A DNA stretch of 64,000 nucleotides from Candidatus Aquiluna sp. IMCC13023 (GTDB lineage Bacteria > Actinomycetota > Actinomycetes > Actinomycetales > Microbacteriaceae). The stretch lies in contig NZ_AJKR01000004.1 of assembly GCF_000257665.1 (NCBI RefSeq), forward strand, positions 1 through 64,000, written 5' to 3'. A program made the position numbers and the translations under genes. Under the pieces are notes generated by a model. The model was not told the origin of the DNA. It did no database searches and saw only the letters and a list, made by a program, of their open reading frames with translations. Of this stretch, positions 60,339-64,000 are shown piece after piece. How positions within the stretch are numbered: position 1 is the first letter of the stretch; each line of letters begins with the position of its first letter.

Positions 60339-60446
60339 CCCCTCGAACCAACTGATCATTTATGATTTGCGCGACCATTTGCATTGCGAGAACGTGGGCT
60401 GCTAACTCGATGGTCAAACTATTCACACATAATTTAAATAGGGGAC

Positions 60447-61964
60447 CTAATGGGACGCCTTCCAGCTAAAGCCGTTCATCAAAAACTGATTGCTGGCTTC
60501 TAGCTCGCCGCTTAACTCTCGGTCTGGACCCATGCCCATAACCTGTTCGCGCAACGAGGAGATAACAGCTCCGGTCCTACTTGCCGGAGCAAGCGGAGCA
60601 CGTAATTCAACTGCTCGTGCGGCGGCAACCAGTTCGATAGCCATGATCCTGCGAAGGTTATCGACGGACTTTCTTAGTTTCCTGCCGGCATGCCAGCCCA
60701 TGGAGACATGATCTTCCTGCATAGCCGAAGAAGGAATTGAATCAACGCTGGCAGGAACCGCTAGCCGCTTATTTTCAGAGACCATCCCAGCTTGAGTGTA
60801 TTGAGCAATCATTAGCCCGGAATCAACACCGGCGTCATGAGCTAAAAAGTGCGGCAAGCCCCGGTTTCTGGAAACATCCAAGAACCGATCGGTCCTGCGC
60901 TCACTGATGGAACCTAGGTCCGCAACTGCAATTGCCAAAAAGTCGAGCACATAACCAACCGGGGCGCCGTGGAAATTGCCATTGGAGCTGACTTCACCGG
61001 TGGACAGCACAACCGGATTATCGATAATCGCGGCAAGTTCGCGGCCTGCTACCAACTGAGCATGAGAAAGCGTGTCTCTCACAGCACCGGAAACCTGAGG
61101 TGCACAGCGAAGCGAGTAAGCATCCTGCACAACCCCATCGCCGTGGCGATGGGAAGCAATAATCTCACTTCCCAAAAGCGCGCTGAACATATTGTTTGCG
61201 CTTACTGCCTGGCCAGGATGCGGACGAAGGTCCTGATGCAGCTGGCTTCGAAGCGTCTGGTCTGTACCAAGTTGACCCTCAACGCTCATTGCAGCAATCA
61301 AGTCGCCCTGATCAAGCAAAACTGAAAGGTCATGGCAGGCCATTATGAGCATGCCAAGCATGCCATCAGTGCCGTTTATCAGTGCCAGACCCTCTTTTTC
61401 CCTTAGCTCCACAGGCTCGATGCCGGCGGCTGCTAGGAGCGTGGCTACTGGCTTCTCTTGGCCATCCGGGCCATAGGCAGTGCCTTCACCCATCAGCACC
61501 AAAGCGCAGTGAGCGAGTGGCGCAAGATCTCCGGAGCAACCCAAGGACCCATACTCCAAGACCTTCGGTGTGATGCCAGCGTTCAGAATTGCTGCGTAGG
61601 TGGTTGCAATTAAGGACCTGACTCCGGTTTGACCCGAACACATGGTTTTTAGTCGAAGCAGCATTAGCGCTCGAACAACTTCTTTTTCAACCGGGTCTCC
61701 CATGCCTGCGGCATGCGAGCGAATAAGCGATTTCTGCAATTGCACCCGGTCTGCTTGCGGGATGTGCCGCTGAGCTAAAGCTCCAAACCCGGTGGAGATT
61801 CCATAAACCGGCTCCTTTGCATTCGCTAGTTCTTCGATGTGCTTGCGAGTAGCATCCATGGCGGTAATGGCCGCATCAGAGATGGTGATCTTTGCACCAA
61901 ACCTTGCAACCGCAACCACGTCTTCAAGCGTCAGCCCACTGGTTGAAATTTCTACCTGGTTCAT
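60447..61964 (-). CDS. hutH: Histidine ammonia-lyase
   Basis: HutH removes ammonia from histidine to give urocanate, the first step of histidine breakdown. The 505-residue product has the MIO-forming region YGSLGCSGDLAPLAH (tripeptide Cys143-Ser-Gly rather than Ala-Ser-Gly), YGISTGFGALA near residue 54, and QEDHVSMGWHAGRK. Cys in the first position still allows the MIO ring. Third gene of hutU-hutI-hutH; ATG comes directly after the hutI stop (TAAATG). Confidence 0.96.
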   Translation of the reverse strand: MNQVEISTSGLTLEDVVAVARFGAKITISDAAITAMDATRKHIEELANAKEPVYGISTGFGALAQRHIPQADRVQLQKSLIRSHAAGMGDPVEKEVVRALMLLRLKTMCSGQTGVRSLIATTYAAILNAGITPKVLEYGSLGCSGDLAPLAHCALVLMGEGTAYGPDGQEKPVATLLAAAGIEPVELREKEGLALINGTDGMLGMLIMACHDLSVLLDQGDLIAAMSVEGQLGTDQTLRSQLHQDLRPHPGQAVSANNMFSALLGSEIIASHRHGDGVVQDAYSLRCAPQVSGAVRDTLSHAQLVAGRELAAIIDNPVVLSTGEVSSNGNFHGAPVGYVLDFLAIAVADLGSISERRTDRFLDVSRNRGLPHFLAHDAGVDSGLMIAQYTQAGMVSENKRLAVPASVDSIPSSAMQEDHVSMGWHAGRKLRKSVDNLRRIMAIELVAAARAVELRAPLAPASRTGAVISSLREQVMGMGPDRELSGELEASNQFLMNGFSWKASH

Positions 61965-63119
61965 TTAGCGCCTCTCGTAGACTTTTCTGCCCTGCAGAAA
62001 GGTCTGGCTGATAACTGCGACCCCTGGCCGATAGGCCAGGTAGATGTGATTAGGTGCATCCAGCACCACAAAGTCCGCTCTTGAGCCAACCTCAAGCACT
62101 CCCTGATTGCCGCGAAGAGCCATCGCACCGCCCTTGGTGGCAGCCCAAATCGCTTGATCAACGCTAAAACCCATATCCCTGACCGCTAACGCGATGCAAA
62201 AGGCCATGGAGCTAGTGAAGCTTGAACCGGGATTGCAGTCAGTTGCAAGTGCAACAGCAATGCCTGCGTTCATAAGCTTGCCGCCCTGCGGGTAGGGGCT
62301 TCTTGTGCTGAACTCAGCACCGGGCAACAAGGTGGCCACGGTATTAGAGTTTTTTAGAAGTTCGATGTCGGCATCATCCAAAAAAGTGCAGTGATCAACC
62401 GATGCGCAATCAAGCTCGACCGCTAGAGCGATTGCTCCGATATTGGAAAGCTGGTTGGCGTGCATCCTGGGCTTTAGCCCAGCTTCAATGCCAGCACTTA
62501 GGACTTTTCTGGCTTGGGCAACACTAAAAGCCCCGGTATCGCAGAACACATCGACCCATTTGGCAGTGATGCTCTCCAGCATCTTGCCTGCAACCAGATC
62601 GGTGTATTCCTCAGGGTTGCTCCCTGCTGGCACAACGTGAGCACCCAAAAAAGTGACCTCGTCGGTGAACTCGCTGGCGATTTCGAGCGACAGCTTCTCG
62701 GTCTCAGTATCTAGACCGTAGCCAGATTTGATTTCGAAGGTTGTAATCCCGCTTGCGTATAGCTCCTGAACTAACCCTGCCGTGTTCGCTCGAAGTTCCT
62801 CGGCGGTTGCGCTCCTGGTTGCGCTAACAGTCGAATTGATGCCACCGGCCTCGTATTTCTTTCCAGCCATTCGACTTGCAAACTCTTCGGAGCGCTCGCC
62901 GCCAAATACCAAGTGAGAATGCGAATCAACAAAGCCTGGAATCACGGTCTGTCCCGTTAGATCGACTTCGGTCTCACAGGCTGGCGCATCTATGTTTTTA
63001 CCCACCCAAGTTACCTGACCATCATCAACCACCATTGCAGCATCGGTAATTACAGTGAGCTCGCCTATTGCCTCAGCCGGTGAGACGAGAGTTGCAATGT
63101 TTCGATAGCAGGTTGACAT
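61965..63119 (-). CDS. hutI: Imidazolonepropionase
   Basis: HutI hydrolyses imidazolonepropionate to formiminoglutamate. The 384-residue amidohydrolase has the metal site GFVDSHSHLVFGGERSEEF, EIKSGYGLDTETE, FLGAHVVPAG, ARMHANQL-like RMHANQLSNIGA, and ALATDCNPGSSFTSSM. It follows hutU without a gap. Confidence 0.96.
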   Translation of the reverse strand: MSTCYRNIATLVSPAEAIGELTVITDAAMVVDDGQVTWVGKNIDAPACETEVDLTGQTVIPGFVDSHSHLVFGGERSEEFASRMAGKKYEAGGINSTVSATRSATAEELRANTAGLVQELYASGITTFEIKSGYGLDTETEKLSLEIASEFTDEVTFLGAHVVPAGSNPEEYTDLVAGKMLESITAKWVDVFCDTGAFSVAQARKVLSAGIEAGLKPRMHANQLSNIGAIALAVELDCASVDHCTFLDDADIELLKNSNTVATLLPGAEFSTRSPYPQGGKLMNAGIAVALATDCNPGSSFTSSMAFCIALAVRDMGFSVDQAIWAATKGGAMALRGNQGVLEVGSRADFVVLDAPNHIYLAYRPGVAVISQTFLQGRKVYERR

Positions 63120-64000
63120 CTATTCGGTGTCCAGCATCGGAATGTGGACGTGCTTTTCCCTAGCAACGCTTTTAGCTTCCGGGTAACCGGCATCAACGTG
63201 GCGAATAACACCCATGCCGGGGTCATTTGTCAGAACGCGTTGCAATTTTTGGGCGGCCAACGCTGTGCCATCGGCAACCGATACCTGACCGGAGTGAATT
63301 GAGCGGCCCATGCCAACCCCGCCGCCATGGTGGATCGATACCCAGCTGGCACCAGAGGCAACATTGATCATCGCGTTTAGTAGCGGCCAGTCAGCAATCG
63401 CGTCTGAACCATCGAGCATTGCTTCGGTCTCTCGGTAAGGAGATGCAACGCTGCCGCAATCAAGGTGATCGCGACCGATAACAATCGGTGCGGAAACCTC
63501 TCCGGTTCGAACTAGCTCATTAAATGCCGCGCCTGCTTTATCGCGCTCGCCGAAACCCAGCCAGCAAATTCTTGCTGGCAAGCCCTGGAATTCGACTCGT
63601 TCCTGCGCAAGCTTGATCCAGCGGTGCAGGTGCTTGTTTTCTGGGAATAACTCGAGAATCGCCTGGTCGGTTCGGTAGATGTCTTTTTTGTCCCCGGATA
63701 GCGCGACCCAGCGGAAAGGACCCTTGCCCTCGCAGAACAATGGCCTGATATACGCCGGCACAAAGCCCGGGAATTTAAAGGCATCTTTATAGCCGCCCTT
63801 CCTTGCTTCGTCGCGGATTGAATTTCCGTAGTCAAAGACTTCGGCGCCTTTGGCCATAAAGCCAACCATCGCTTCAACCTGCTTGGCCATCGCGGTTTCT
63901 GCGCGGTCGGTGAATTCGGCTGGACTCGACGCTGCATATTCTTTGGCGTCTGATAAATCGACTCCCTCAGGAATGTAATAAAGCGGATCGTGAGCGCTGG
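63120..64000 (-). CDS. hutU: Urocanate hydratase (N-terminal part outside window)
   Basis: HutU hydrates urocanate to imidazolonepropionate using NAD as an electrophile. About 293 residues of the C-terminal half are present, open to the window end: [10 protein letters not shown]-like [75 protein letters not shown], and [20 protein letters not shown]. Full-length HutU is about 550 residues, so roughly half is missing to the right. Confidence 0.96.
   Translation of the reverse strand, partial: SAHDPLYYIPEGVDLSDAKEYAASSPAEFTDRAETAMAKQVEAMVGFMAKGAEVFDYGNSIRDEARKGGYKDAFKFPGFVPAYIRPLFCEGKGPFRWVALSGDKKDIYRTDQAILELFPENKHLHRWIKLAQERVEFQGLPARICWLGFGERDKAGAAFNELVRTGEVSAPIVIGRDHLDCGSVASPYRETEAMLDGSDAIADWPLLNAMINVASGASWVSIHHGGGVGMGRSIHSGQVSVADGTALAAQKLQRVLTNDPGMGVIRHVDAGYPEAKSVAREKHVHIPMLDTE

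Noticed and set aside
60339-60446. Possible small RNA or terminator between gcvP and hutH
   Set aside because: I found no stable stem followed by a T tract and no coding frame of note in these 108 bases.
1-64000. CRISPR arrays, insertion sequences, prophage or defence islands
   Set aside because: No regularly spaced repeats, transposase, integrase, phage or nuclease-methylase genes were seen; base composition and gene style look uniform throughout.

Overview
The window reads as a compact chromosomal segment of a high-GC Gram-positive bacterium (Actinobacteria), most likely a small-genome planktonic member of the Microbacteriaceae (Rhodoluna/Aquiluna-like). This placement is an inference. It rests on actinobacterial families (DUF3073, DUF4229, DUF3180, a 32-residue bS22/AURKAIP1-type ribosomal protein, a PurF with a propeptide, ClpC, an NlpC/P60 hydrolase with coiled coil), on menaquinone and System II cytochrome c synthesis, on a retinal-forming module of the kind found in rhodopsin-bearing freshwater actinobacteria, on a roughly balanced base composition, and on very tight packing with many ATGA, GTGA, TTGA and TGATG overlaps. 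About twenty genes start 6 or 7 bases after a TANNNT-type -10 box, which points to leaderless mRNAs and fixes several start codons.

Layout. 1-1112: the end of an Ala/Glu-rich protein and a coupled secreted class E/F-like sortase that has lost all three catalytic residues. 1113-7079: YajQ, mannose-6-phosphate isomerase, an MFS transporter, ferredoxin-NADP reductase, polyprenyl diphosphate synthase and MenG. 7077-14655: menaquinone genes menF, menD, menA, menE, menB, menC, with menB and menC leaving a shared bidirectional -10. 14650-19009: cytochrome c maturation (ccsB, resB, ccdA, resA) behind a histidine phosphatase. 19081-28262: an archaeal-type AspRS, membrane proteins, a HAD hydrolase, the bS22-like protein with a clean terminator, an ArsR regulator with a 2TM protein, ProC, RadA and an ArgA-type acetyltransferase. 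28269-40875: one long minus-strand run of tilS, hpt, ftsH, folE-P-B-K, DUF3180, DUF2520, panC, lysS, a small membrane protein, clpC and a SOUL heme protein. 40923-44682: pyrophosphatase, a thioredoxin-fold protein, a heterodimeric lycopene cyclase divergent from a Brp/Blh beta-carotene dioxygenase, and an NlpC/P60 hydrolase. 44807-45086: tRNA-Glu, tRNA-Asp, tRNA-Phe. 45106-48633: two transporters, a paired fluoride channel and DUF3073. 48634-54408: purine genes purM, purF, purD, purC with small neighbours. 54481-64000: a SulP transporter, the glycine cleavage operon gcvT-H-P, and histidine degradation hutU-I-H (hutU is cut by the window end).

Together the genes describe an aerobic heterotroph that makes its own menaquinone, c-type cytochromes, folate and purines, degrades glycine and histidine, and can probably cleave beta-carotene to retinal. 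I see no prophage, insertion sequence, CRISPR array or defence island. The least ordinary locus is the apparently dead sortase at the left edge. Other points of note are the repeat-rich N-terminus of FtsH, the shared menB/menC -10 element and the retinal module.
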